DNA of 64,000 nucleotides from the NCBI GenBank assembly GCA_052067355.1, contig JBQHQH010000010.1, positions 17,908 through 81,907 on the forward strand, given 5' to 3'. Below are positions 53,692 to 63,149 of this stretch, one piece after another; position 1 is the stretch's first letter; each line of letters opens with the position of its first letter. The translations under genes were made by a program, and so were the position numbers. A model generated the notes under the pieces. The model made no database searches and was not told the DNA's origin. It saw only the letters and a program-made list of their open reading frames with translations. The stretch is from CABMKH01 sp040797625. GTDB lineage: Bacteria; Bacillota; Clostridia; Tissierellales; Tissierellaceae.

Positions 53692-54882
53692 TTGTCAAAG
53701 AAGGTATTATTTAAAGATTTTAGACTTATTGATGGTACTGGTGGGGAACCAGTAGAAAATGCATATATGTTAGTAGAAGATGATAAGATTTCAAAGATTG
53801 GCAAAGTTGATGAGTTGGAAAATATGGATGGAGTAGAGACTGTAGATTTAAAAGGCAAAACTGTAATGCCTGGGTTGATAAATAGTCATGTTCATATTAC
53901 TATGGAGCCTATAGGGGATCCTACTGTACTTATGGCTAAGGAATCTCAATCTAAGACAGCCTTAAGAGGAGTTGCCAATTTAAGAAAACATCTTTTAGCA
54001 GGAACTACATTCTTTAGAGATGCAGGGGCAGGGTTTGGGATAGATTTGGCATTGAGAGATGCAGTAAATGAAGGATTGGTCGAAGGTCCTCAGTTTTTAG
54101 CAGCAGGTAGATGTATTACTATGACTGGTGGTCACGGGTGGTTTATCGGAAGAGAATCAGATGGTGCAGATGAAGTAAGAAAAGCTACGAGAGAGCAATT
54201 AAAAGCAGGAGCAGACTTAATCAAGATAATGGCTACAGGTGGTGTAATGACCAAAGGTGTAGAACCTGGTTCTCCACAACTTTCTATGGAAGAGATGGCT
54301 GCTGCAGTTGAAGAAGCACATAAAGCAGGAAAGAAAACAGCAAGTCATGCTCAAGGTACACAAGGTATTAAAAATGCAGTTTTAGCAGGAATAGATTCTA
54401 TAGAGCATGGAATATTCCTAAACGATGAAATAGTAGAACTTATGGTTGAAAGAGGTACATATCTAGTACCTACATTAGTAGCACCATATTTCATAGTAGC
54501 AAATGGCATTGGAGCAGGTATACCAAAAGACGTAGTAGATAAGGCAAACTATGTAATGGAATATCACAAGGAAAGTTTTAAAAAGGCATATAAGGCAGGA
54601 GTTAAGATTGCCATGGGTACAGATGCAGGTACTCCGTTTAATTTCCATGATAAGGCTCCATATGAATTGAAGTTTATGGTTGAATATGGTATGAGCCCTA
54701 TGGATGCCATAGTAGCATCTACAAAGGGTAGTGCAGATCTATTGGGAATCCTTGATGATTATGGTACATTAGAGGATGGAAAGTATGCAGATTTCCTTGT
54801 ATTAGATGAGAATCCATTGGAAAATCTAGATACTCTATTTGCTCTAAATCAAGTCTATAAACTTGGGAAAGAAGTAAAATAG
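53692..54882 (+). CDS. Metal-dependent amidohydrolase (prolidase/imidazolonepropionase-like)
   Basis: The start is a TTG (SKKVLFKDFRLID follows) behind AAGGGGTGG; a GTG 9 nt upstream overlaps that site. The 396-residue protein is an amidohydrolase-superfamily barrel: metal ligands in NSHVHITM, carboxylated-Lys candidate in LIKIMATGGVMTKG, then SHAQG, IEHG and MGTDAGTP. The closest described group includes Xaa-Pro dipeptidases and aryl-dialkylphosphatase-related enzymes acting on N-acyl or dipeptide bonds. Co-expression with a transporter under an isoleucine T-box suggests it releases isoleucine (or a branched-chain neighbour) from an imported conjugate. Confidence 0.82.
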   Translation: MSKKVLFKDFRLIDGTGGEPVENAYMLVEDDKISKIGKVDELENMDGVETVDLKGKTVMPGLINSHVHITMEPIGDPTVLMAKESQSKTALRGVANLRKHLLAGTTFFRDAGAGFGIDLALRDAVNEGLVEGPQFLAAGRCITMTGGHGWFIGRESDGADEVRKATREQLKAGADLIKIMATGGVMTKGVEPGSPQLSMEEMAAAVEEAHKAGKKTASHAQGTQGIKNAVLAGIDSIEHGIFLNDEIVELMVERGTYLVPTLVAPYFIVANGIGAGIPKDVVDKANYVMEYHKESFKKAYKAGVKIAMGTDAGTPFNFHDKAPYELKFMVEYGMSPMDAIVASTKGSADLLGILDDYGTLEDGKYADFLVLDENPLENLDTLFALNQVYKLGKEVK

Positions 54883-54895
54883 TAGATAAAAGATG

Positions 54896-54930
54896 AAAGG
54901 TCATAAGAAATTATATTTCTTATGACCTTT
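54896..54930. terminator. Bidirectional terminator between the amidohydrolase and ZIP genes
   Basis: AAAGGTCATAAGAAA and TTTCTTATGACCTTT form a 15-bp perfect stem. The right arm touches the stop codon of the ZIP gene on the other strand. Confidence 0.8.
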
Positions 54931-55645
54931 ATGCTTTAAAATATAGTGTTATTCCCAACATAAATCCCAGTATAACTCCAAAAGAGGATCCTCTTCCTTT
55001 ATGTAAAGCCTTTGCGCCGGGAATGATTTCATCACATATTATATATAGCATAGTGCCTCCAGCAAAAGATAGACATAGGGCGATGAATCTATTTGAGATC
55101 ATTCCAATATATGCACCTATAAAGCTGCCTAATCCTGTTGGGATACCTGCTAATACTGTATATAAAATAATCCATAGTGGCGATCTATTATTTGCTTTTA
55201 AGGGTATTGCAACAGACAGACCTTCAGGTATATTATGTAGTAGCATAGCCATGGCAAGAGTAGGTCCTAGATCTTCCACGGTTAAAAAGCTGGAACCAAG
55301 GGCTAAACCTTCAGGGAAATTATGTACTGCTATACTTATTCCAAGGAATAGTCCACTTTTAGTAAATGAATTGGTTATCTTTTTGTCTAGATTATTTTCT
55401 ATTAAGACTATAAGTAGTATCCCAAGTAATATTCCCATTATAGTAGTAGAGAGTCCACCTAATAGAAAGGACTCCGGTAGTAGATGGAATGTCACTATAA
55501 ACATCATAAATCCACCTGTCAACCCGAGTAAAAAACTCAATATTCTATTGGTGTTTTTTATAAATATACTAGCTAATCCACCTAATCCAGTACCAATCAT
55601 CCCTACTCCAAAACCGTATATGGTTATCAACCAAATATCTTTCAT
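54929..55645 (-). CDS. ZIP-family metal transporter
   Basis: A 238-residue membrane protein with eight hydrophobic segments. Helix 4 has HNFPEGLALGSSF and helix 5 has LHNIPEGLSVAIPL, the paired H-N-x-P-E-G metal sites that define ZIP transporters such as ZupT. It should import zinc or other divalent metals, which fits the many metallo-amidohydrolases in the window, though that link is inference. It is monocistronic with a GAGGGGATG ribosome site. Confidence 0.9.
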   Translation of the reverse strand: MKDIWLITIYGFGVGMIGTGLGGLASIFIKNTNRILSFLLGLTGGFMMFIVTFHLLPESFLLGGLSTTIMGILLGILLIVLIENNLDKKITNSFTKSGLFLGISIAVHNFPEGLALGSSFLTVEDLGPTLAMAMLLHNIPEGLSVAIPLKANNRSPLWIILYTVLAGIPTGLGSFIGAYIGMISNRFIALCLSFAGGTMLYIICDEIIPGAKALHKGRGSSFGVILGFMLGITLYFKA

Positions 55646-55715
55646 AATATCATCCCCTCACAACTATTTATATTCCAAGTTTTTACTATTAATAACTCAA
55701 TTTATCAAAATATAG

Positions 55716-55752
55716 CAAGAACACTCCCACTTTTAAAGTGGTGAGCTGAATT
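55716..55752 (+). repeat. Left copy of an IS605/TnpB-type end hairpin
   Basis: A 37-nt sequence (CAAGAACACTCCCAC, then TTTTAAAGTGGTGAG and CTGAATT) with a hairpin CCCACTTT/AAAGTGG. It closely resembles the sequence at 56081-56117 and resembles the right-end hairpin of IS200/IS605-type elements. Confidence 0.6.
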
Positions 55753-55841
55753 GCTTTTCTTCTTACAAATTAGATCTATTTTTGTGCAATAAAATATTCT
55801 ATACTATATAATAGAAATAGGCTTTTCTATTTTTTGTTCAG

Positions 55842-56042
55842 ATACCTATAGGTATCTTTGCAGATAAATTAAAATATCTAAGTAAACTAAGTAATATAAC
55901 TTATGTAGAAAAGGAAGAAAGCTATACAAGTAAAGCTGATTTCTTTAGTAACGATACAATACCTACTTATGATAGAGATATTACTATTAAATATAAATTT
56001 AGTGGCAACTTGAACATGCCATTGCGAATAAGGGTATCTTAA
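55842..56042 (+). pseudogene. TnpB (IS200/IS605 OrfB) C-terminal relic
   Basis: A 66-codon open stretch without a start reads IPIGIFADKLKYLSKLSN, then ITYVEKEESYTSKADFFS and NDTIPTYDRDIT before a TAA. The VEKEESYTSKAD block with the following residues is a hallmark of the C-terminal RuvC region of TnpB proteins. About 300 upstream codons are missing, so it is a dead remnant. It is followed 39 nt later by the right-end hairpin, the position where the guide (omega) RNA scaffold of TnpB elements ends. Confidence 0.75.
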
Positions 56043-56080
56043 CAATTAAGAGGAAACTTAAACATCAAACTTCGCATAAA

Positions 56081-56117
56081 CAAGAATCTCCCACTTTTAC
56101 AAGTGGTGAGAGAATTT
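56081..56117 (+). repeat. Right-end hairpin (omega-RNA-like) after the TnpB relic
   Basis: CAAGAATCTCCCAC, then TTTTACAAGTGGTGAG and AGAATTT, with hairpin CCCACTTT/AAGTGG. It is the partner of the copy at 55716. The pair brackets the relic, and together they account for most of the 498-nt gap between 55645 and 56144. Confidence 0.65.
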
Positions 56118-56143
56118 AAGATATAATTTAGCGTGGAGGTGAT

Positions 56144-57070
56144 ATGGTGGAGAAAAATAAAAGGATATTAAAATATGGTTTGATATTCATTGTGTTATTG
56201 TTGGCAATAAATGTAGGTTTTTCGCTTTCCATAATACTTAGGGAGCCAGTTTTTTTGAAAGTTTACAATGAGGAATATATTCATCAGATTGGTGAAAAAG
56301 GTGACTTTGAAGATATTGACTACTATCTCTATTACATAACTAATGTGAACGATACTAGACGGGTGTCACATATTACCTTTGATGATGTTCCAGAAATCAC
56401 AGCTTCTGCAAATGAGGCCGTATTTTCCAATGGCATATTTAATTTCAATCATAATGCCAATCCCTATAAAGATAAGATATATGGAAGATATGCTTTAAGA
56501 CGGGTTTATATTAGATTGAATTTGAACAATTTAAACAAGGATTTTGACTCAGTAGAATTAAATAATATCAGTATAGAATTTAACAATGGAGATATATTAG
56601 AACAGGACTTAGGAAGATTTATAATATATAATGAAAATGATGGACGCGACTATTTTAAGGGACTTGTTAGTGGTAGCTCGTCAGATGGAACTTCTAATAC
56701 GAGCTTGGAAGTTAAGGAAGATATAGAACTAATTAAAATAGATACTCCTATATTAGAAAAGGTAGAAGACTATCTTGAAATCAGCGTAGGAAGAAATAAT
56801 TCTCATGGAGTACAGTACAATGAGATAGAAGGCATGACTTATAAAGCTGGAGATAAATTATATATTGAATCTAAGTTTTATATACCAGAGAGAAATATGG
56901 ACAGATATAATAGTTATCACCTTTTACCAAGACTCTATTTTAAAGATAGAGATGGAAAAATATCTAGTTATATGATATATAATTTAGGGGATTATTCAGG
57001 ACGTTATAATAGATATTATTATAGCTTTACAGGATTATTAAAATATTTAAGATCAAGGGGGCAGATATAG
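56144..57070 (+). CDS. Membrane-anchored extracellular protein of unknown function
   Basis: A 308-residue protein with a perfect GGAGGTGAT ribosome site. Residues about 11-31 form one uncleaved-looking membrane anchor, so residues 32-308 should lie outside. The outer part is Asn- and Tyr-rich and beta-strand-like (RVYIRLNLNNLNKDFDSVEL, YIESKFYIPERNMDRYN) without Cys residues. No domain was recognised. The next gene begins immediately at its stop codon, so the two are coupled. Confidence 0.65.
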   Translation: MVEKNKRILKYGLIFIVLLLAINVGFSLSIILREPVFLKVYNEEYIHQIGEKGDFEDIDYYLYYITNVNDTRRVSHITFDDVPEITASANEAVFSNGIFNFNHNANPYKDKIYGRYALRRVYIRLNLNNLNKDFDSVELNNISIEFNNGDILEQDLGRFIIYNENDGRDYFKGLVSGSSSDGTSNTSLEVKEDIELIKIDTPILEKVEDYLEISVGRNNSHGVQYNEIEGMTYKAGDKLYIESKFYIPERNMDRYNSYHLLPRLYFKDRDGKISSYMIYNLGDYSGRYNRYYYSFTGLLKYLRSRGQI

Positions 57071-57631
57071 ATGTTTGATGGATACAATAAGATATTTTGG
57101 GGATTTTTAATTATGACTTTTCATATCAACATTGGAGTTATTAAGATATTGCCCTCATTTGTAGGACTGATATTGATCAGTAATGGGGTAGGTATATTAT
57201 ATAGGGAGGCTCAAAATCCCAAATTTGATGAGGCTAAAAAGTGGGTTTTGGTGGCTTTAGTTTTGTCTATTGTTTCAGAGATATTAGGATTTATGTCCTC
57301 AGGTAGTGAAGGGCAGGGAAGTCTAATCTTCGTTATTTGGACCTTGGTTTATCTCATTATAGAGTTATTATTTATTTTTAAGATATTAGAAGCAACGATA
57401 GAAGAGCTAGATGTTCAAGGATATTCAGATTTAGCAGTAGAATTTGTTGGGAAACAAAAGATATATACAATATTCTATATCATCAGTAGTATCTTTATGA
57501 TTATTTCCATGACATATATTATAAATTCACTAGGAGTCATAGCAGGATTGATAGCATTTGGACTTAGAATATATATAATTGTATTGATAAATAGATTGAA
57601 GAAGTTATATAAACCAGTTATAGAAGAGTAA
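57071..57631 (+). CDS. Integral membrane protein of unknown function
   Basis: A 186-residue protein with about five hydrophobic segments (FWGFLIMTFHINIGVIKILPS, WVLVALVLSIVSEILGFM, SLIFVIWTLVYLIIELLFIF, IFYIISSIFMIISMTYIINSLGVIAGLIA). It starts at the base after the previous gene's stop, with AAGGGGGC as ribosome site. The family is not recognised. With its neighbour it may form a small envelope complex. Confidence 0.65.
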   Translation: MFDGYNKIFWGFLIMTFHINIGVIKILPSFVGLILISNGVGILYREAQNPKFDEAKKWVLVALVLSIVSEILGFMSSGSEGQGSLIFVIWTLVYLIIELLFIFKILEATIEELDVQGYSDLAVEFVGKQKIYTIFYIISSIFMIISMTYIINSLGVIAGLIAFGLRIYIIVLINRLKKLYKPVIEE

Positions 57632-57708
57632 AATAATTATTTAAATATTTGTCAAAGTGATATTGTAATATATAATTATTTATGATAAATTATATATATA
57701 GTGGGTAT

Positions 57709-57753
57709 AAGAACTTTAATACACTAGATATAGTTAGTGTGTTAAAGTTCTTT
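57709..57753 (+). terminator. Terminator after the unknown membrane pair
   Basis: AAGAACTTTAATACACT and AGTGTGTTAAAGTTCTT form a long stem with one G-T pair, followed by TCTAAC. Confidence 0.7.
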
Positions 57754-57818
57754 CTAACGAATAGGAAAGTTATTATTTATAAATTTGTTTTTTATTAATT
57801 TGGTAGGGGGTCTGGATA

Positions 57819-59948
57819 GTGTTAAAAGTTGAAAAACGTAATGGAAATATTGTAGATTTTGAGAATGAAAAGATAGAGATAGCTATTAGTAAAGCCATGG
57901 ATGAAACAGAAAAAGGCAGAGATGAGGAATTAGCAAAAGAGATTGCAAAAAATGTATTTCAAGAGTTTCAAGAGCTAGAGGTTGTCAATATTGAGAAAAT
58001 ACAAGATGCTGTAGAAATTAATCTGATGAAAACTAGGCCAGATGTGGCTAAGAAATATATTATCTATAGGGAAGAAAGGACCAAGCTTAGAGAACAAGGC
58101 TGGGATATGACAGATCTACAGAGAGATATCTATGAAAAGAAGTACAGATATAATAATGAATCCTTCGATGATTTTTTAGAGAGAGTAAGTGGTGGAAATG
58201 GATTTATTAAAAAAGCTATTAAAGATAAGAAATTTATGCCAGCTGGTAGAATTTTAGCAGGAAGAGGTCTAGATAAGTTTGGACGAAAGATTACCTTAAG
58301 TAATTGTTATGTAATGCCTAAAGTAGAGGACAATATAGAAGCCATATTTGATACGGCTAAATATCTTGCCAGAACTTATTCTTATGGCGGAGGTTGTGGA
58401 CTTACTCTGTCTAAGTTGCGACCTAAAGGGGCAAGGGTAAATAATGCAGCTAATACTACAACTGGTGCAGTTTCCTTCATGGATTTATTTTCATTGGTAA
58501 CTGGTTTAATAGGTATGAAAGGACGTAGAGGGGCCTTAATGCTCAATTTAGATTGTGATCATCCTGATATAGAAGATTTTATAGATGTAAAGAATAATTT
58601 AGAAAAAGTAACCTATGCAAATATTTCCGTTAATGTAGATGATAAATTTATGGAAGCTGTGGAAAATGACGAAGATTATGAACTATATTTTGAAGTTGAA
58701 GCCACTGGAGAAGTAATCAATAAGACTATAAAGGCTAGGGAATTATTTAGAAAGTTGGCTAGAAATAACTGGAATATGGCTGAACCAGGTATTTTATATA
58801 AAGAGAGAATTGACTCATGGCATATTATGAGTGAAGATGAGGACTTTGAGTTTGCAGGAGTAAATCCATGTGCTGAAGAGACATTACCTGCATTTGGTAG
58901 TTGTAATCTTTCATCCATTAATCTAAGTGAATTTGTAAAATATCCCTTTACAAAGTATGCTAGATTTGAATTCGAAAAATTTGGAGAGATGGTAAGAAAT
59001 GGAGTCATATATCTAAATGAAGTATTAGATGAAAATATGAAACTACATCCACTAGAGCAACAGAGGAAGATATCTGAAGAGTTGAGACAGATTGGCTTAG
59101 GGATTATGGGTGCTGCAGATGCTTTTATTAAACTAGGAATTAAATATGGAAGTGAAGAATCTATGAGTTTGATACATCAAATTGGTAGAACTATGATAAA
59201 TGAGGCTCTAAGACAATCTGCATTATTGGCTAAAGAATATGGAACATTCCCTAGGTATAAAGCTGAAGCTGTGCTAAAATCACCATTTTTACAGAGCAAT
59301 ATTGACAAAGATGTATTGGCATTAGTAGAGGAGTATGGACTGAGAAATAGTCAGCTGTTAACTATACCTCCTACAGGAAGTGTATCTACATTAATTGGCT
59401 GTAGCAATGGACTAGAGCCTATATTCCAAGTTTCCTATACTAGAAAGTCAGAGTCTCTACATCTTGAAGACACATATTATAAGGTATTCACTCCAATAGT
59501 AAAGGACTATATGGAGGCAAATGATATAAATAGAGAAGAGGATTTGCCTGATTTCTTTGTGACAACTTCAAATTTAAACTATAGAGATAGGATTGACGTT
59601 CAGGCTACATGGCAACAATATATTGATGCCAGTATTTCATCTACAGTAAATGTTCCTAATGATTTTACCGTAGAAGAGGTAGAGGATCTATATATGTATG
59701 CTTGGAAGAGAGGTCTAAAGGGGATAACTATCTATAGAGATGGCTGCGCTAGAAGTGGCATATTGATTTCTGATGAACCAAAGAGTAAATTAGATAGAAT
59801 AGATGAATTACAAGGTGAGATAAATAAACTAGTTGTAGAACAATTATTGATAGATCCAGATACTTGTCCAATGTGTGGAGGAGAGTTGATTCACTCAGGA
59901 GGATGTTCTGAATGTCAAGATTGTGGATATAGTCCATGTTCAATTTAA
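57819..59948 (+). CDS. nrdJ: Adenosylcobalamin-dependent (class II) ribonucleotide reductase
   Basis: A 709-residue protein starting with GTG behind TAGGGGG. It has an N-terminal ATP-cone (about 1-90; VEKRNGNIVDFENEKIEIAISKA), then the catalytic barrel with the first reducing Cys in LSNCYVMP, NPCAEETLPAFGSCNLSSINL with the radical Cys, and the GIMGAADAFIKLGI and TGSVSTLIGCSNGLEP segments. A C-terminal Cys-rich tail CPMCGGELIHSGGCSECQDC passes electrons and may bind zinc. It makes deoxyribonucleotides without oxygen or a glycyl radical. No partner activase gene is present, as expected for class II. Confidence 0.93.
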   Translation: MLKVEKRNGNIVDFENEKIEIAISKAMDETEKGRDEELAKEIAKNVFQEFQELEVVNIEKIQDAVEINLMKTRPDVAKKYIIYREERTKLREQGWDMTDLQRDIYEKKYRYNNESFDDFLERVSGGNGFIKKAIKDKKFMPAGRILAGRGLDKFGRKITLSNCYVMPKVEDNIEAIFDTAKYLARTYSYGGGCGLTLSKLRPKGARVNNAANTTTGAVSFMDLFSLVTGLIGMKGRRGALMLNLDCDHPDIEDFIDVKNNLEKVTYANISVNVDDKFMEAVENDEDYELYFEVEATGEVINKTIKARELFRKLARNNWNMAEPGILYKERIDSWHIMSEDEDFEFAGVNPCAEETLPAFGSCNLSSINLSEFVKYPFTKYARFEFEKFGEMVRNGVIYLNEVLDENMKLHPLEQQRKISEELRQIGLGIMGAADAFIKLGIKYGSEESMSLIHQIGRTMINEALRQSALLAKEYGTFPRYKAEAVLKSPFLQSNIDKDVLALVEEYGLRNSQLLTIPPTGSVSTLIGCSNGLEPIFQVSYTRKSESLHLEDTYYKVFTPIVKDYMEANDINREEDLPDFFVTTSNLNYRDRIDVQATWQQYIDASISSTVNVPNDFTVEEVEDLYMYAWKRGLKGITIYRDGCARSGILISDEPKSKLDRIDELQGEINKLVVEQLLIDPDTCPMCGGELIHSGGCSECQDCGYSPCSI

Positions 59949-59954
59949 GACATA

Positions 59955-59986
59955 TAAAAAGACCTAGATTTTTCTAGGCCTTTTTA
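59955..59986. terminator. Bidirectional terminator between nrdJ and the betaine ABC operon
   Basis: AAAAAGACCTAGA-TTTT-TCTAGGCCTTTTT with one A-C mismatch and A/T runs on both sides. Confidence 0.85.
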
Positions 59987-59989
59987 TAT

Positions 59990-61168
59990 TTATAATATAG
60001 ACGACAATACATGCGCCTTTGATACAATTCCCTTTAAGCTATTATCTTCATCAACTACAGCTATTGGAAATGGAGTTTTGGCAGCCATACTTATGATATC
60101 AGTCAATAGAGTATCTGGTGATGTAGTATTGATATCTCTAATCAATATATCTGAAATAGTCAATCCGCCTTTATTGGCCTGTATAGCATCATCAATGGTT
60201 ACAACTCCTTGTAATTCCATCTTTTCACCTACTACATATGCACTAGAAACTCCATTAGCCCTCATGGTTTTTATGGCAAAGTTTAGATTGTCTTTTAAAC
60301 GAACGATACTATTAGGAGCGACCATTACATTTCTAACACTTATTACTTGAGTTTTATCTGCGCCATCTATAAATTGTTTTACATAGTCATTGGCAGGATT
60401 TTCACTCATATACTCAGGGGTAGCTACTTGGATCACTTCTCCATCTTTCATAATAGCTACTCTATCTCCTAATTTAAAGGCTTCATTTATATCATGAGTT
60501 ATAAACACTATAGTTTTATCTAATTTTTTTTGTATAGTCAAGAGCTCAAACTGCATATCTCTTCTAACTAATGGATCCAATGCTGAGAATGGTTCATCCA
60601 TTAAAAGAATTTCTGGATCATTTGCTAAAGCTCTTGCAATACCAACCCTTTGCTTCATACCACCTGAAAGATTAGAAATAGATTCATTTTCATGACCGTT
60701 AAGTCCAACCATAGATAGCATTTCCTTTGCTTTAGAGTAGCGCTTTTCTTTAGGCATTCCCTTTATCTCTAATCCATATTCTACATTTCCTAATACATCT
60801 CTATGGGACATAAGTCCAAACTGTTGAAATACCATTGCGATCTTATTTCGTCTGTAGTTGTTTAATTCTTTGTTATTAAATTTACTTATATCCTTATCGC
60901 CATAATATATCTGTCCTGATGTCGGCTTGTTTAACATATTAAAACACCTTACAAGTGTTGATTTACCTGAACCAGATAAACCTATTATGACAAAGACCTC
61001 TCCTTTTTTGATGTCTAAGGAAACATCCCAAAGAGCTATGGTTACACCAGTTTCTTTATAGATTTCATCCTTGTTCTTACCTGCTTTTTTCATCTTTATT
61101 GCTTTGTTTTTATCTGGACCATATAATTTAGATACATTTTTTATACCTAAAAGATTATTATTCTCCAT
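59990..61168 (-). CDS. Glycine betaine/proline ABC transporter ATPase with CBS domains (OpuAA/ProV type)
   Basis: A 392-residue ATPase: Walker A GLSGSGKS, Q-loop FQQFGL, signature LSGGMKQRVGIARAL, Walker B ILLMDEPFSALDP and switch His in FITHDIN. The C-terminal third (about 275-392) is a CBS pair (VRLKDNLNFAIKTMRANGVSSAYVV, SDILIRDINTTSPDTLLTD) that in OpuA senses ionic strength or c-di-AMP. The start overlaps the end of the permease fusion gene by 11 nt. It acts with that fusion to import compatible solutes. Confidence 0.92.
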   Translation of the reverse strand: MENNNLLGIKNVSKLYGPDKNKAIKMKKAGKNKDEIYKETGVTIALWDVSLDIKKGEVFVIIGLSGSGKSTLVRCFNMLNKPTSGQIYYGDKDISKFNNKELNNYRRNKIAMVFQQFGLMSHRDVLGNVEYGLEIKGMPKEKRYSKAKEMLSMVGLNGHENESISNLSGGMKQRVGIARALANDPEILLMDEPFSALDPLVRRDMQFELLTIQKKLDKTIVFITHDINEAFKLGDRVAIMKDGEVIQVATPEYMSENPANDYVKQFIDGADKTQVISVRNVMVAPNSIVRLKDNLNFAIKTMRANGVSSAYVVGEKMELQGVVTIDDAIQANKGGLTISDILIRDINTTSPDTLLTDIISMAAKTPFPIAVVDEDNSLKGIVSKAHVLSSIL

Positions 61169-63038
61169 CAGATTTCACCTCACTATGGTGGATTAAACCT
61201 TGAGTAATTCTATCTAAGATAACTGCAATTATGACTACTGCAGTACCAGATACTAATCCTCTCCCTATTTCTACTCGGTTAACTCCTATAAGAACTTCCA
61301 TACCTAATCCTGTTGCACCGATCATTGATGTGGTAACTACCATTGACATAGCCATCATAATAGTTTGATTTACTCCAGTCATTATGGTAGGTAGAGCCTG
61401 AGGTATCTGCACTTTTACTAGGGATTGGAAACTAGTAGAGCCAAATGCAAGAGATGCCTCAATTATTTCATGATCTATTTGTTTAATTCCATGATTAGTA
61501 AGCCTTATAATTGGAACTATGGAATATATGGTAGTGGCAATTACTGCTGGTGGTTTACCTAGACCAAAGAATAATAGTGCTGGTATCAGATATACAAAGA
61601 CAGGCATGGTCTGCATAGTATCCAAGATAGGGCGTACGATTCTATCAGCTTTGTCACTTGTAGATACTAGAATACCCAATGGAAATCCTAGTGCCAAAGA
61701 GATAATCACTGAAGCTATGACTATGGATAATGTTTCATACATGAGATCCCATAGACCTACTACACCGATGAAAAATAGCAATATACTATATAATAGACCT
61801 TTGCCAATTTTCCCACTCAATCTCCATGAGATGAAAAATACAAATAGTATCATTACAAACCATGGTATTACACTTAAGATATTATGAATTAAGTTGACAA
61901 AACTACCTAGAAAATCTCTAATATGATTAAAAAATACATTGTGTGTGACGCCAAAATTTCTAACTCCGCTATCAATAGCGTCTAGATCTATCTTAAGCTT
62001 AAAGGGGAAATCAAATATCCAACTTGTACTAGAAGATGTGTCATCATGATTGTTCAGAAAATTTCTCATAGTTTCAGCTTGTTCTGGCTCTAACCACTCA
62101 TCTAATAATTCATCATGTTCTCTTAAAAACCACTTTGCTGTTTGTATATAATCTTCCCCTGAATCTTGCATATGTGCTAGTGCTTTTGAAGTTAGAGCAC
62201 TTGATGTCTTATAATTACTCAAAAATCCAACTACTTCTGGGTTATTTTCTGCAAAATTATTACTTGTACCAACTGTTACTTTAACTGCTGGTAACTCAGT
62301 CTTTCCTTCTTTATAAATTTCTTCATTGAAGGACTCATCTTGTAATAAGACCATATCGTACATACCTAGTAACCAAGTCGGCTCCCAGTAATATGCTACT
62401 ATGGGCTCACCTTTTTCATAAGCTGAAGTTATGGCAGTTGCCAGTGCAGCTTCAGAACCAGGTCTAAAATATATAAAGTTTTTATCTAAGTCATAATGCA
62501 AATATTTTTTGTGTAGTATTTCATCTACTTCCCAACCAGGTATAGCACCATATACTCTTCCCATACCTTTATTTTCATCATCTGGAAATATATCTGGATA
62601 CTTTTTCAAATCCCAAACATATTTTAAATCTGGTGCTATTGGTTCAATACCTCTTTCAGGGTCTCCCTCTATAACATATCTTGGGACATAAAATCCTTGA
62701 TGATTGTCATTAAAGTTGGTACTTACTTCTTGAAGTTTGCCATTGGCTAAATCATCATTATATGTTGCTAAGTTATTAGTCCAAATTTCCATGTGGACAT
62801 CTATTTCATTTTTTAATAGTCCTTCATGCAATACAGTAGTAGAACCAGGCACCTCTCTCCAAGAATATCCAAATACTTCTTCAGCTATTATACCTGCTAC
62901 TGCATTATGAAATTGGATACTGTCCCAGCCAGCATCTGCAAAGGCAATCTCTTTTCTTTGAGAGTCTCTTCCAGAGCATCCTGTTATTGTCAAAGCCAAT
63001 AAGGAAAACAACAGTATTAGACTAATTATCCTTTTCAT
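61158..63038 (-). CDS. Fused betaine-binding lipoprotein and permease (binding domain first)
   Basis: A 626-residue fusion. Residues 1-21 are a lipoprotein signal with lipobox ITGC (Cys21). Residues about 30-340 are an OpuAC/ProX-like binding domain (FADAGWDSIQFHNAVAGII, EIWTNNLATYNDD, AYYWEPTWLLGMYDMVLL). Residues about 375-620 are an OpuAB/ProW permease with the coupling helix ASLAFGSTSFQSLVKVQIPQ and the SMVVTTSMIGATGLGMEVLIG region. Known OpuA-type fusions usually carry the permease first and the binding domain last; this order is reversed. It is first in the operon, under a c-di-AMP riboswitch. Confidence 0.9.
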   Translation of the reverse strand: MKRIISLILLFSLLALTITGCSGRDSQRKEIAFADAGWDSIQFHNAVAGIIAEEVFGYSWREVPGSTTVLHEGLLKNEIDVHMEIWTNNLATYNDDLANGKLQEVSTNFNDNHQGFYVPRYVIEGDPERGIEPIAPDLKYVWDLKKYPDIFPDDENKGMGRVYGAIPGWEVDEILHKKYLHYDLDKNFIYFRPGSEAALATAITSAYEKGEPIVAYYWEPTWLLGMYDMVLLQDESFNEEIYKEGKTELPAVKVTVGTSNNFAENNPEVVGFLSNYKTSSALTSKALAHMQDSGEDYIQTAKWFLREHDELLDEWLEPEQAETMRNFLNNHDDTSSSTSWIFDFPFKLKIDLDAIDSGVRNFGVTHNVFFNHIRDFLGSFVNLIHNILSVIPWFVMILFVFFISWRLSGKIGKGLLYSILLFFIGVVGLWDLMYETLSIVIASVIISLALGFPLGILVSTSDKADRIVRPILDTMQTMPVFVYLIPALLFFGLGKPPAVIATTIYSIVPIIRLTNHGIKQIDHEIIEASLAFGSTSFQSLVKVQIPQALPTIMTGVNQTIMMAMSMVVTTSMIGATGLGMEVLIGVNRVEIGRGLVSGTAVVIIAVILDRITQGLIHHSEVKSDGE

Positions 63039-63149
63039 TTTTCCACCTTCCTTTAAATACTTAGTACTTTTACTTAATGAAATGCATTATTGATCGTAAA
63101 ATTACAATATATTAAAAGGAGAACACATGTTAACACTAAAAATAGAAAC

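Noticed and set aside
57632..57818. Cobalamin riboswitch or NrdR box upstream of nrdJ
   Set aside because: The 187-nt gap holds only a terminator and AT-rich DNA; no B12 box or paired NrdR boxes were seen.
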